Source: Marthasterias glacialis
Lineage: Eukaryota; Echinodermata; Asteroidea; Forcipulatida; Asteriidae
Assembly (NCBI GenBank): GCA_911728455.2
Contig: OU452233.1
Location: 14,079,214-14,143,213 of the forward strand
DNA length: 64,000 bases
Reading direction: 5' to 3'
The notes beneath the pieces were generated by a model. That model was given only the letters and a program-made list of their open reading frames with translations. It had not been told where the DNA came from and made no database searches. Below, one piece after another: positions 12,301 to 22,478 of this stretch (positions within the stretch are counted from its first letter, which is position 1; every line of letters begins with the position of its first letter). The position numbers and the translations under genes were made by a program.

Positions 12301-14379
12301 TTGAAACCATTCCACTGCATGGGTTGTGTATCCCAAAAAATAATGTCAAAACTGTGCAAAGAACTAATTGTGCATATTGTAGCTGTGCATTCATCAAACA
12401 ACATCACAGGTACGCGTACATGAAATCTATTGATCACTCAAAACCACAGTGGATAATATTGATCTGACAATATGATGGCTAACAATTTTGTTTTTACTTT
12501 CCAGTCTGTGATTTTACTATATGACTGTGGTTTCATTTCTACATTGATAATAAAATCACAAAATTGTTTATTATACAAATACTACACTTATAAATCTACT
12601 AGAAGTCTTTCTTAATTGTTTTTTTTTGGTTAAACACCTTTGGCTGAACCAACTTTTTTAAGCTTTTACGACAATCAGGGTAACATTTCTGAGGGCAGTT
12701 AGCGTAGAAAAACAAAACTCAGCAGAAACTGGTTACCAGCAGGAACACTGTGCGAAGTACTGATAATCATTACCTGGTTCCCAGCTACTTTTGGCTTAGC
12801 AAATAAATGTTCTGCTTACCAACTCTACCAAACTGAACACCAGGGCCCAGTTTCATAAAGCCATTTTTAAAGCAGAGTGGTGACCAGTCACAACAATGTA
12901 CGCTTTAGGGAATATAGGCTGGTACCCGGTTTCTGAATTATGCTTAGCAAGTTTTTGTGCTATACCATACTTTATGAAATTGAATTGGGCCAACATCATT
13001 TCAAATAATTTAGATTTTGTCAGACAGCACTGAATATCATATCAATTTGTATTGCATGTTTCATTTCCCTGTACAGTCCATTGTGGAGTGTTGTGACTGA
13101 GCCGTCTACATGCAGTGCACCAGACTCAAGTTCTGGTGATGTCAGAGTGCGGGTTTGGTTTCCAGTCATGGTTCTTGTGTCCTTGATTAAGAAACTTAAC
13201 CATACTTTCTTCGTCCTTTCGGTTGGGACTTGAAGCTGTAGTTTCCATAAGCCATTTTGAGATATGGTGGACACAGTACTATGACACTATTTGGTCTGGG
13301 TTAATTTGTCAGGATATCCAAACTTTTTCAGTACACTCCTATACTGTCCACCATCTCTCAAAAAGGCTAATGCAGGCCTCAATCTTAAGCAAAACGGGGG
13401 CAGGCCTTTGCTGGCCAAATCAGAGAAAATGTTCAAGGGCATGCTGGCCAAGTTGGTGGTGACAGTGCAATTTTTCTGAAGGGCATGCTGGCCAACTCGA
13501 CAGGGCATAAGGCCAATGGCCTCGGTGGCCTCGGTTAAGATCAAGGCCTGGCTAATGTATTGTGCAGTACATGTAAAAGAACCCAGTGCACTTATCGTTA
13601 AAAGAAGAGGTTCGTTTTTGGCATGGTATGGCTGCCGTTTTCGCCACATCACCTTGTAAACCATTAGAAGGTGCTTTATAAGTGGGTCTCATAAATCAAA
13701 CCTAGCTCCGCATTTCTTCTGTAAAAATAATAGGCCCTTTTGAGAAGCCTGTCGGGTGCGGTAATGTCCTATATTACAACTATGTATCAATATATCGTTA
13801 ATGGCTGCAACTTCATCACCAGATTGCCAAGACATAGCTAGTATTGTTGATATTTTTACTTTTTTTTCAGTAAAAATGTCTGGAAAATAAGGTGAAACAG
13901 AAACAGCCTGAACAGAAACATGTCTTTTTTTCTCTCTTTTTTTTTTTGCTTTAGAAAAAATAGATACTATGTTTACATGAGAAACATTAGAAAATGTCAG
14001 TTCAGGTCGTGACCTTAACTTTGATCGTTTTGGTAGAATGGACAGAGGTCAAATCTTGTAGCCGCTTGCGGCTGCTATTTGGATTTTGTACAAGCTGTTT
14101 GCAGCCGATGTGGTCTCAAAAAGATGAAAGTCATAACCCCATCAACTTACCTTCCCTCACATCAAACCTTGTGACTGCATCTCTGAGCTGATAAGCAAGG
14201 CCAAAGTTCACCTTAGTACCCTTCTTATTGGGGGAGCGGGGCTTGTTGTTGCTCTCGCTATTCTGGTTTTCTCGCTCTCTAGCATAGTACTTCCTTAGTT
14301 GCTCTTGCCGGACTTTCTTTGCAAGCTTCAGACGTTGGGTGCGGGGCATAGCCTCAAAGGTAGACTGGTCTATCTCCAT
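162..14379 (-). CDS. MYO16: Unconventional myosin XVI, N-terminal part (13 exons, continues past the left edge)
   Basis: Thirteen minus-strand exons join in phase into about 716 residues. The start [19 protein letters not shown] resembles vertebrate MYO16 (MEIDQ...), which fixes the start. Order: basic N-terminal helix; PP1-docking motif KVNF at residues 56-59; ankyrin-type repeats about 77-300; an acidic linker about 300-396; then the myosin motor with P-loop [10 protein letters not shown] from about 497 and switch [11 protein letters not shown] from about 547. Switch II, the actin-binding region, neck and tail lie off the window. Known for the family: MYO16 is a neuronal myosin that binds protein phosphatase 1 through its ankyrin region. 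Seen here: unlike human MYO16, the P-loop and switch I are canonical, so the motor may still be an ATPase. All introns are GT-AG. Introns carry SINEs, MITEs, a minisatellite and a partial exon duplication. The promoter and 5' exon(s) were not located. Confidence 0.93.
480..1170. repeat. 119-bp minisatellite, about five copies
   Basis: A unit of about 118-122 bp containing gatgatattgactggtcaga recurs near 592, 711, 829 and 952, with more diverged copies on both sides. A non-repeat insert of about 100 bp interrupts the last copy near 1013-1115. Related diverged single copies lie near 12300-12475. Confidence 0.85.
1203..1308 (-). CDS. MYO16: MYO16 coding exon 12 (motor)
   Basis: A split Arg codon then [12 protein letters not shown], ending FRHIGFSKD. 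This is the 'HRYLNQ' to 'GF' segment of myosin motors. It is flanked by the 119-bp tandem array. Confidence 0.9.
1963..2299. mobile_element. Harbinger-like MITE (337 bp, TAA duplication)
   Basis: The ends AGCCTGGTTCATACTT and AAGTATGAATCAGGCT are inverted repeats and the element is flanked by TAA on both sides. A 3-bp TWA duplication and AT-rich non-coding interior fit PIF/Harbinger non-autonomous elements. It lies in the MYO16 intron between exons 11 and 12. Confidence 0.6.
2887..3028. mobile_element. MITE-like inverted repeat
   Basis: GGGCCTTTTCCAAACC at the left is inverted at the right end (ggaaaaaggccc), with an inner repeat around 'gcaggctccagctt'. No clear target duplication was seen. 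Confidence 0.45.
3291..3542. mobile_element. MITE with perfect 34-bp terminal inverted repeats
   Basis: 3291-3324 and 3509-3542 are exact inverse complements, beginning aaccaaagattatagagcgc. The 252-bp element lies 52 bp from the exon 11 donor of MYO16. The superfamily is not clear. Confidence 0.75.
3595..3857 (-). CDS. MYO16: MYO16 coding exon 11 (switch I)
   Basis: Begins [20 protein letters not shown] and includes the canonical switch I, then [11 protein letters not shown] and [12 protein letters not shown]. The donor GTATGA is at 3593-3594, and a TIR-flanked MITE starts 52 bp further on. Confidence 0.95.
4201..4455. repeat. 127-bp tandem duplication covering the end of MYO16 exon 10
   Basis: 4201-4327 and 4328-4455 are nearly identical. 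The right copy holds the real last 15 codons of exon 10 and its GTAAG donor. The left copy holds a second donor and the same codons with one Ser-to-Arg change, but no acceptor AG at its 5' boundary. Confidence 0.85.
4410..4703 (-). CDS. MYO16: MYO16 coding exon 10 (myosin P-loop)
   Basis: 98 codons in phase 0, from [14 protein letters not shown] to NDKIQQ. It contains the canonical myosin P-loop [10 protein letters not shown]. The last 45 bases plus donor are duplicated downstream at 4283-4327. Confidence 0.96.
4770..5105 (+). repeat. Two tandem tRNA-derived SINE copies (family A)
   Basis: Two adjacent units (about 4770-4905 and 4906-5105) share a tRNA-Leu/Ser-like head: a 'ggccaagcggtttagtgca' A-box region, 'gggttcgagtcc' B box, and the shared tail 'gagacttaaccataattg'. 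They are in the MYO16 intron between exons 9 and 10. No intact acceptor stem, so not tRNA genes. Confidence 0.7.
5162..5272 (-). CDS. MYO16: MYO16 coding exon 9 (start of motor domain)
   Basis: Phase-0, 37 codons. The [20 protein letters not shown] stretch is the typical myosin motor entry ('DL..L..L.E..IL..L..RY') and ends KDVIY. Confidence 0.9.
5908..6095 (+). repeat. tRNA-derived SINE (family B)
   Basis: Contains 'ggttcgaatccc' and the family tail 'gattgggtttgcagtcccca' ... 'ttttcctcccacatctaaaa'. Other copies lie near 25935, 27225 (inverted) and 61352. Confidence 0.65.
6293..6437 (-). CDS. MYO16: MYO16 coding exon 8 (linker)
   Basis: Encodes a charged Ser-rich stretch, [17 protein letters not shown] and onward, ending KVPKEEDP. 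There is no recognisable domain. It is assigned by phase-consistent splice sites between exons 7 and 9. Confidence 0.8.
6603..7065. mobile_element. TA-flanked MITE (463 bp)
   Basis: The ends GACCAATCCATTAAGCCC and GGGCTTAATGAATCGGTC are inverted repeats with two mismatches and are flanked by TA. A related shorter copy is at 56013-56221. Confidence 0.55.
7284..7446 (-). CDS. MYO16: MYO16 coding exon 7 (post-ankyrin linker)
   Basis: Encodes [15 protein letters not shown] then an acidic stretch EEIYEELPE, corresponding to vertebrate 'EEPYEEI'. It begins with a split Asp codon and leaves two bases for the next exon. Confidence 0.88.
7778..7951. mobile_element. Short inverted-repeat element
   Basis: The ends gtatcgaccc and gggtcaatac are inverted, with an inner inverted pair ttggaagtcaat/attgacttccaa. 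The same end sequences bound a 1.47-kb segment in an eIF4A intron (38764-40233). Confidence 0.45.
8275..8476 (-). CDS. MYO16: MYO16 coding exon 6 (ankyrin repeats)
   Basis: Encodes [20 protein letters not shown] and [19 protein letters not shown], the clearest ankyrin repeats of the gene. Acceptor TAG lies just above 8476 and donor GTATGT below 8275. Confidence 0.94.
8651..8775 (-). CDS. MYO16: MYO16 coding exon 5 (ankyrin linker)
   Basis: Encodes a Lys/Arg-rich stretch then [20 protein letters not shown], matching the human 'MLTDVKHFLSSGGNVN' segment. The acceptor AG is at 8776-8777 and the donor below 8651. Confidence 0.9.
9034..9142 (-). CDS. MYO16: MYO16 coding exon 4 (ankyrin repeats)
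   Basis: Encodes [19 protein letters not shown] followed by a helix ending MQQV. This corresponds to the 'DVNGNIPLDYA' stretch of vertebrate MYO16. It leaves one base of a split Gly codon. Confidence 0.88.
9535..9795 (-). repeat. tRNA-derived SINE (family A), inverted
   Basis: The reverse complement has the family A head ('gagcggtcaagcacactgaa') and downstream 'taagcaagacacttcacc'. In a MYO16 intron. Confidence 0.65.
9847..9990 (-). CDS. MYO16: MYO16 coding exon 3 (ankyrin repeats)
   Basis: A 48-codon, phase-0 exon with [19 protein letters not shown] and a following [10 protein letters not shown] segment. These are typical ankyrin loop and helix signatures matching the MYO16 repeat order. 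Confidence 0.92.
10515..11010. repeat. Degenerate T-rich tandem repeat split by a hAT-like MITE
   Basis: Imperfect short units resembling 'ttgaattgttctttttg' run from about 10515 to 10788 and resume after 10962. They code for nothing recognisable on either strand. Confidence 0.6.
10789..10962. mobile_element. hAT-like MITE (174 bp)
   Basis: Ends CAGGGGTG and CACCCCTG are the typical hAT terminal motif. The interior repeats aaaaagctgaaa. The flanks (tctttttg, tttttgtt) are T-rich, so the target duplication is ambiguous. Confidence 0.5.
11097..11167 (-). CDS. MYO16: MYO16 coding exon 2 (ankyrin repeat)
   Basis: Encodes [15 protein letters not shown]...VLHQ, the start of the ankyrin block. It joins exon 1 in phase (split Val codon), with AG acceptor at 11168-11169 and donor GTAAG below 11097. 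Confidence 0.88.
11905..12141. mobile_element. Imperfect inverted-repeat MITE
   Basis: agatgagttgcacatgac and agccatctttgatgacaat near 11905-11960 reappear inverted at 12105-12141 (attgtcatcaaagatggc ... attgcaacccatct). Confidence 0.4.
12843..12991. mobile_element. MITE of the 'gggcccagtttcat' family
   Basis: Ends GGGCCCAGTTTCATAAAG and TTTATGAAAT...GGGCC are inverted. Diverged relatives start near 11395 and at about 40585-40746. Confidence 0.45.
13085..13690 (+). repeat. tRNA-derived SINE (family A) interrupted by two MITEs
   Basis: The SINE head and middle lie at about 13085-13247 and its 3' part ('gtaaaagaacccagtgcactt' onward) resumes at 13551. Between them lie a 115-bp inverted-repeat MITE (about 13250-13364) and the hAT-like MITE at 13373-13550. 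This is a nested-insertion cluster in MYO16 intron 1. Confidence 0.6.
13373..13550 (+). mobile_element. hAT-like MITE, family M1 copy 1
   Basis: Ends CAGGCCTCAATCTTAAG and GTTAAGATCAAGGCCTG are inverted. The flanks share gctaatg on both sides. Other copies: 53056-53224 and 58625-58793. Confidence 0.7.
14151..14379 (-). CDS. MYO16: MYO16 coding exon 1 (start codon, PP1-docking motif)
   Basis: ATG is at 14377-14379 on the minus strand. The exon continues upstream as 5' UTR to about 14394, where an AG acceptor shows that a further 5' exon exists. It encodes residues 1-76, rich in Lys, Arg and Gln, with KVNF matching the [RK]VxF PP1-binding motif. The donor GT is at 14149-14150, leaving phase 1. 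Confidence 0.92.
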
Positions 14380-14765
14380 GGTCTGAGGTGATGTCTTTGC
14401 TAGCACTGGGGTGATAGGAGAAGACAACAAGAAAATAACAAATTTTATTTCAAAATGCTTTCCGTCCTTCATGAATGTGTGAGAATAACTACTTCTTTAT
14501 CAGTTTATCATCTGAGGCCAATCTAGAGAGTAATTTTGTTAAGGGGACTGAGAGTCATTTGCCAGGGAGAGTGGGACTGGGAGGGCACTAAATCAGTGTA
14601 CCATCTTTGTATGCAGGCATTGGATTCAGGGGTTTAACAACTACATTTAGGACTGCCAAAATAATTGTTCTCTGCATTTTGGGTTGTCAAATGAAGCAGT
14701 AAATAAGGTAGAAGAAGGGCATCCAGACTCAAATTCAATTTTTCTAGACCAAAAACATAAAACAA

Positions 14766-14790
14766 ATAATAATAATAATAATAATAATAA
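14766..14790. repeat. (AAT)n microsatellite
   Basis: An uninterrupted run of aat triplets. Confidence 0.95.
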
Positions 14791-15548
14791 TTCCCTTTAA
14801 TTAAGTACTCATCAACAAATATGTTGCTGGGCACCAGTCTTCCATGTCTTCCTTGATTTTATAGAGAATATTGGAATATTTAACAGAGAATATTGTCAAG
14901 TCGGCAAACTGGCTTCCGTACACCACCGAAGGGAAAAGCCAGTCAGTATACTGACCCTCCCAAAGAAAATGCTTCAGCTATGCCCCTGATTGGATTCACT
15001 TTGAAAAGAGGTGTTGGTTGGGGTCTAACACCCCTTCAGTACCCCCTGGATGTGCAAATGTTCATGTAAACTAAGTATCCTAGATGCTTCCCAAGCGATT
15101 TTGTTCACTTCAACTCAGAAATCTGCGCACACCAGCTTGCTTTAGAACCAGAAAATACCAGAGTACATGAACATCCCAACTTCACAGTAATAAGCATTTC
15201 CAAGTTGCTAATCATTCAATCCTTCCAGGACCTATACAGCTTTACAGTGTTTCTTATCCGAAGGCCAAAGTACTTATAATGGGAGACTTTTGAGGACACT
15301 AGGGGGCAGCAGACTTACCAGGTAAAATCATTGTTCTCGGACAGACAAGTTGACAGCAACAACAAATGTACTGCTCAAAAACTGAACACTTACAAGAAAT
15401 CTTTTTCAGAAAGTATCATTACTATCTATCAAGAGAGCCAGGTGAATATTAAACGGACACAGTACAGTATATATACAACTCAACTCAACTCGCTTTCTAA
15501 CTATATCTTTCCCCGCAGATGGTTCTTAGCAATGGATGCACTGATATA

Positions 15549-15778
15549 CAGTGGCGCAACCAGAGGGAGGCCTGAGACACCCCCCCCCCCCCTGCTCACA
15601 AACCTTGACCCCCCCAAAAAAAAAAAGAGACAGAAAAAATGTACAAAAGAATGGTTTGATACATTAAATAGCCACCGAAATTATGTCTTTACCCCACTTG
15701 CCACCCCTGCTTGCCCCCACCCCCACCCCCCAAAGATTTTTGGGGTTTTATTTTAAAAAATGTCTGGTTACACCACTG
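15549..15778. mobile_element. hAT-like MITE (230 bp)
   Basis: Ends CAGTGGCGCAACCAGA and TCTGGTTACACCACTG are inverted. The 8-bp flanks ctgatata and ctgataga match at seven of eight positions, as expected for hAT. The interior has long C and A runs. Confidence 0.65.
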
Positions 15779-16594
15779 CTGATAGATGAGACAGTTTGCG
15801 CTTGGATTTTCTTTTCTCCAGGAAACACTGTGGTTCCAAGCCACTGAATTTGAACAAAATGGCAACCCACCAGGCACGGTTCATTGAATCCATACAGGAA
15901 AATTCAACGAAACATTCCCTTTGAGGTCTCTGAGTACAGCAACAGCAATTTGTGGGTGTTTACAATGTACATGTAGATACATATAGGCAACTTCTATGGA
16001 ACTGATTAATGTGGAAGGAATGAGACTTCCGCAACCATCTGGTGTAACTGTTAAGCATCAAAGTCTGCATTTTATAATTTATTTCCTTATTAATTTTTTT
16101 TTTTTTCAGACTGGTTTCCTTTTCTTTGAAGGGCTGTTTTCTGGGATTATGTACTGACTAAAGGAACTATTACATATTTCAAACATGTATTGGTACTGTA
16201 TTGCCATGCAGGTTCTAATTAACTCTGTGCCTAAAGAGGCACACTGTCTTCAAATCTCAAAAAAAATTGCCGTTTTGGAATTGCTCTTATCTTTTTAAGA
16301 GATGTTCATGCACAAAAACACTTATACTGGCTACAGACTGCCTATGGAGTGTTGCAATTAGCGAGTAGTGATTTAAAAAACATGCAGTCTGCCATTTTGT
16401 GAAGTACAAAATTAAGTTTTACAACTTGGCCGACCGTGTTCGGTCACGAAATTAAACAAAAAACACACAATTTCGAGGGATATTTATATGTAGGCCTATG
16501 TGAATCATTACAGTTTATTATACTTTTAAAATAGCTTTCCAACCATATTCATTTCTGCTGGTTTGGCCTAAATTTTATTCTTGTCGGGTTTTAA

Positions 16595-16699
16595 TTGGGA
16601 TTGTACTTGTTTTGTTTCACTGCTTTTCATTCAATCTACAAGCACTTTGAGGAATCTTAGAGGAATTCATACTGCGTTATATAAATGCTGTTTGTAATA

Positions 16700-16752
<53 letters not shown>
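16595..16752 (+). repeat. LINE/SINE 3' tail with (ATT)n
   Basis: 'actgcgttatataaatgctg' followed by an att tract of about 50 bp resembles the 'cgctatataa...att' tails of CR1/L2-like retroelements. A similar tail is at 62770-63055. Confidence 0.55.
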
Positions 16753-19700
16753 ACCAATGCTTTTTATAGCCCAAAAGTGCCCAATCCGAAGGCAGTGGTA
16801 CTGGGCTGGCTAGTCTTCTTAAACAGTGGAGAATAGTTGTAGTTGGCGAGTTGGCAAACCAGCTTCCAAACACCCCCCTGGCCAGTCGGCAAACTGGCTT
16901 CTATACAAACCCCAAAAGTAAATGCCCCTTTTAGTTGCTATGCCCCTGAAAAAAACTTGCCTTGCTTGAGTTACATCTCTACATGTTTTAATCTGCCATG
17001 AAGAATATAAGATAATGAAGATACAAATATTAATAAACTTCTATCCAATCTTCTGTCTCCATTGGTATTACATTAGAGCCAGTTGGTATTACACATCCTA
17101 TCATTATTTGATTGAATGTACAAGAATGTTTCTGATAAGATTTGTGCAAATACGGATTTCGGTTCTGTGTTTGTTTTAATAGGATCCTGTTTGGGTATTA
17201 AGGTCATTGTAACAAGTTAACACCCCCATGACGTCTACTGATATGGAATCATTAAGTCAATATTTGGCCCTTTTTTATCAGCCTTTTATCATGAGGACAA
17301 CTTTTATCATGCTGTTTATGACACTTGCATTCCGGGTAACGACAACAAGACAGCACAATAGACCCTTACAACAATGTCACCGTCATTGTCTGATTCCCTT
17401 TCTACCAAACAATGATGACAGTTCCAACTATCATTTAATAAAAAGGAACCAGACTATTTTCCCCTTCCACCCTCCGTCTGGTTACAACTCGACCAGCGGC
17501 ATAGCCAGGACTTTTTCTCTGAGGAGGGGGGCAAGGGGGGGGGCATTGCTTTTCAGTGGGGTGGCCCAGGGGCCATGTTTTACATGTATCTGGATTTTTT
17601 CAAGGGGACAACTTGGGGGACACTGGGAATCTGTGGGGGGAACGTGCCTGCCCAGGCCTCCCTGTGGTTACGCTGCTGAACTCAACATATTTCATACAAA
17701 TTTAAATCACCCAAAATACCAATGCAAAACTCAAATTTATGCATACCCAGTAATATCTTTATCACCAAGCATGGAAAATTACAACGGCCACAGTATTGGC
17801 TATTGGTGCTCCTTCATCACTTAGCGCTAAGTTCTCAAAATTCTTCCGTGCCACCAGATAGGATTAATTTCTTGAAACGACCGGAATCATTTTTTCCTTC
17901 TCCCATCAAATATGAAATTCTGGATTTACATCACTTATTAAAAAAAAAAAGTTCCTTTTTTTTGTTTTCAGTGCAAAAAACTTACAGAACTTTCCCTTTA
18001 ATAAAAACAGACTGTGTAAGTGTTAAGCAGGGCAAGGCTTCCACGTTGCCAAGACGGAAGGAACCATTGCTGACATTACCTCCTGTTTAGTGGACACTCA
18101 GGAAGTTTATTTATAGCCATACCTGACAAACTTGGTTGTTCCGGCTTTAATGTCAACTTAATCATACTGGGTGAAGTAGATAACCATGTAGTACATCTCC
18201 GGCCATCGTTCGGCAAGGTTTTTCAGATTAGCACATTTACTAACTATCCCTTGATGTTTTTAGTTCCTTGTAAAACTTTTTTATACGTAAAACCTGCAAA
18301 GTGCAGTTAAACATCACATCAGTTCCAGCACACTTCGGGATCCTTCATCCACTATAGTCATTACTCTCCACATCTCTACAGTCTCTTGATGATGACTAGA
18401 GCTTATTATATAACTCACAGATAGACCCTTGTCATTTGATTGGTGGAGCTTACATCACATGACATTCACTAAGCCGCTCTCATGTTGACCTAGGATTTGC
18501 TTGCGGTGCGACGATACCGTCAGGATCAAGCAGAAAATTAACGCTCAGGTCACTATAACTGAGAAATCGTGTGAATGTCCTAAAACAAGCATCGGGAACA
18601 TGTCCCAAAAGATGGAATTTTTTCTACTCTTATGTCTGTTGATTTTTTCTGACTTCGAATGATAACGATCGCCTCAACATCATCGTTGTTATACTCAGGT
18701 AGTAAACAATCGGGGACTGATTTGTTCTCGACGGTCTTAACTCAGGCGCAGCATCATCTTGAAAAATCAGTCGCCAACTGTTCTGTGTCATCGCAAGGTC
18801 GACCAGAGGTCGATCAAGCAGGAATCAAAAAGTCATATTTGCCCATAGGAATAGTATTTCCCATTCAACAGTTAGGATCATCCTTGTACCCAATGTTTTT
18901 TAGCAGAAGAGCGCCGCAGCTAAAGCAATGGAGCACCTGTGCAAAAGGTTGTAAAATGATCACACCCATGTATTGCACTGTTCTACCTGAGCGTATGGTG
19001 CATTTGGCATGCCATTTCACTCGTCTTTGCCTGGTTAAATGGTCATAAAAATCCAGACAAGCGAGCATGTTGGATGAAAATCCTTCCCTTGACTCCGCAG
19101 GACTAAAAAGACAGACAATACTGACTTATTCCGATTGTACACAATGGCGTGTTTTAACGTCATCTGTTTGTTGACTCCAAAAAATATTTTCATGGATACA
19201 CATCAGCCGGCGCCAACCGGTTAATAGAAATATTACATGGTGTAATGTACTCGTAAGAATACATCAACTATCCTATTCCACAATACAAAGCCTCAAATCC
19301 TACATGCAAAGTGCTAACAAAATCTTCTCCCTAAAACGAGGAGTGTGTACTGTTCGAGATGTGGAGAACTGCCTTCTCACTTTCTTCAGAACTACAACTT
19401 CACCAAGGAAAAGACCACTCTTCAAGTCAAAGTGTACTTATGTAAATCTTTACATTTTAAATTGGATAGTATTTTTTAATTAATTACATTTTATCATCTT
19501 AAACAAAAATTATGGGGAGTTGATAATCACTACACCCTAAAACAGGCCAACCAAAGTCAGGGCTAAAAAAGGAGAAAAGGGACCCGTACTGTAAGTGTAC
19601 TGCAGGAACTCGATTTTCACCATAGAAATAAACCAGACAAGGGGACTTTGCCGCCATTGCTGTTGTCTATGGAGCACAAATAGTGTACCCTTGGCATGCC

Positions 19701-21160
19701 TCAGCTGTGCCGAAACGCATTCGATTACCATCGCTGTGAATCATAACAAAAACGCATGGAAAGATCATGGACACACACACCGGGATCACCCTACGTACTT
19801 TCATTACTGCGCTAGACAAGGGAGCGCTAAAGCTGTGGATCATGGATAGAAAACACGGCACATTTTTCAGGCACACTATTTTGATGCGCTGTCAACCGTG
19901 CAATTGAGGCAAATGTCAGGTTTTCCGAGGATACATTGTTTGAGACACCATAAGGATCAGCGTTACATGGGGTGGTATAAGAAGTCCCCATTCTATGGTT
20001 TATTTCTATGATTTTCACGAGTCCAACCAAAGTGAAACTTAAGATTAACAGTTTCATTTCAACTCCCAGCCTCTCTCAAAGAACCAACAAAAATAACAAA
20101 CACCTTTCACTTTTGCAACCGAAACTAAATGAGCGAGAAAAACAGGGAGGATCCTACTTGGATTTAATTACCTGAAAGTTTACACAATGAACAGGTTAAC
20201 AAACTGTACCACTTTTCCCAGGAAATCATTTCACTTCAAATGTTTGGGTCTATCCTAAGGAAGTGAACAGTTGACAAGTCAATTGGGGAAAAAGGAAAAA
20301 ACAAATATTTTTTTTTACATTTCGGGGGCTTAAAGGGTGTTAACAGCGTTGGTAAGATTGGAAATATAAATGTTCACTGATTTGCACATAACTTATATAA
20401 TATAAAGATAGCCAGGGTGGGAAACTTCCCTTGAAGTATATTTGCTTGAAAGCTATAGTTTTTAAGAAGAGAGTCAAACGATATAACTTTTTATCTTGCA
20501 AGTACCAAAACCGGATGTTTGAAAACAGTGAAAACATACATATGTATTAATTGTCTTCAGGGTGATTCCATGTTTGCGCACATTACATACAGTGACCACA
20601 GACAATTTTTTAACAATTTTTTAAGACTTCATCGCTGTTCCCATGAAAAGATCTATGCTCCACAGCCAAAAATTCTACGAATGGAGAAAATCACGGTTGA
20701 CGCTGCTCTAGTTTTCGAACTGCTGTTTCGGAGACTGATTACTATTTGTAATTTATTTTTTAATACAAAAAATTAAGCTGACTTCTTCATTCGTTCAAAA
20801 TTGTCAATTTGTTTTCATTCTTGCAATTTGTTTTGGTGAGTTATTAATTGTTATTAATTAATCCCTCCCTGAATTACAATTACATAGTACTAGTCTGTTT
20901 AATATTACAATTAGACCTCTTCAGTTTGTGTCATTACATTCTTTACTGCATTCTGACTAAGTTTTTTTTTTTTTTTAAATCTACATTTGCCCAAATTTAT
21001 ATATGTACAACACATGCACACAGCAATTTTTGTCCTATAAAAAGAAAACATGAACACTTTGGGAAATTACAACAAACAGTGTAACTTCTCAGCTTGGACA
21101 ACAACAAAAATTGACTTCACAGTTTCAAATGAAAGCCACAACTGCATTGATGTTGTTGTT

Positions 21161-21186
21161 GTTTTGTTTTGTTTTGTTTTGTTTTG

Positions 21187-21215
<29 letters not shown>
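21161..21215. repeat. (GTTTT)n microsatellite
   Basis: Eleven gttttx-type pentanucleotide units in a row. Confidence 0.97.
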
Positions 21216-21217
<2 letters not shown>

Positions 21218-22478
21218 GGTGTGTTTTTTTCACACGCATACCAGGTTGATGACAACCCAGCCACATGAACAATGACAATGGCTACACTGAAATAAAAACC
21301 TTGTGGGTGTTTTAAACCCTATCTCAATGGAACGACTACATCTGCATAACACTTTTCATGGTAACTGCACCAAGCATATAGTGTACTGGCCTAATCTGAT
21401 GAATTTGAACAAAACAACAAATTATACAGATAGAACTAAGAAGGTCGCCTGATCCAAGAAACCTTGAGTTGCTTTCAACACATTCTCACGTTCCCTCTGA
21501 GAGTGTCAAATCAACCTTTTACATGTAAGTCTTTAATAAGTACAAGATTGGTAGCTACAGATAGATTAGTTTCAACCTACATGTAAGAGCTCACTGATAA
21601 TTAAGTTCATCCTAGGAGTAAACTCAGACAAGTAAATCTGTCTGAAAAACAGTCAAGCCAAGAAAGAAGCAGTTGGAGACCTCCAAAATCACCCTTGCTT
21701 ATTTCAATTACCACAATCAAAATAAGCATGTTTGCGAGGCTGCACAAAATTGAAAAGCAGCAATCAACATTAAGCATTAAAAGAAAAAAGAAAAACAATA
21801 CGTAAAAGAGATACATTTATAAAATCAGTGATTTCACTATGGGATCATCTAATTTAAAGGGGGGCTCCGCAGTGGTGGAAAACTCATGTTTGTGATAAAC
21901 TCATTTTCCAATAGATAGAGTTCCTACGAGAGTGGGGGAAACATTTCAAGTCTCTAACCTTGCATAAAAACAGTGTAAAATGCCTATTGATTCCCTTCTC
22001 CGCTGCAAATTTTTTTTAAATTTTTATATATCCAATTGTGTCACACTTCACATATGGGTCGGTATACTTTTGTAAAGGTTTTTTTTTTAAGTTCATTCCT
22101 GGATTTCAACGCAAAAATTCCTCTTTGGAATCTACAGACACATTTGTTAAAGACATCCAATGACGCCATGTTTCAAATTTCGCTCTGAAAATCAAACAAA
22201 ATGATATTTTATACAATTCTAAGGTGAGGTTAGAGACTTGGAATATCTTTTCCATTTATATGTATATAAGGACTCTATGTACTGAAAAATGAGTGCATCA
22301 CAAAACTAAATTTGACCTCGGTTACCTTGTGAAGTTTTTACAGGTGTTCATTGGATCCATGGTTGGATGGCGTGTTTATTGAAAACCAGACGATGGAATG
22401 AATTTACTCTTCTAAAAAAGCTAATGATGTAATAATTATACTTTTAACAAATTTAACAGGAAGGAACCATGAACTTAC

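Larger units (their letters stand above)
14395..22478. other. Non-coding region upstream of MYO16 coding exon 1
   Basis: No gene recognised on either strand. It holds microsatellites (aat at 14766-14790, att at 16702-16750, gtttt at 21161-21215), a hAT-like MITE at 15549-15778, a LINE/SINE-type tail ending at the att tract, a G-rich repeat fragment at 17500-17680 and an imperfect inverted pair at about 19605-19636 and 20000-20026. MYO16 5' UTR exons may lie here. Confidence 0.6.

Noticed and set aside
13287-13664. 125-codon minus-strand frame, with similar peptides at 52958-53233 and 58490-58750
   Set aside because: The shared peptide is the translation of the M1 MITE, which has inverted ends and no transposase.
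15331-15756. 141-codon plus-strand frame
   Set aside because: Runs through a C- and A-rich hAT-like MITE; no conserved domain.
17228-17824. 198-codon plus-strand frame
   Set aside because: Overlaps a G-rich dispersed repeat; no domain or splice support.
18659-19048. 129-codon plus-strand frame
   Set aside because: No recognised motif and no flanking exon structure.
21050-21268. Frames on both strands rich in Phe/Cys or Asn/Lys
   Set aside because: Translations of the (gtttt)n microsatellite.
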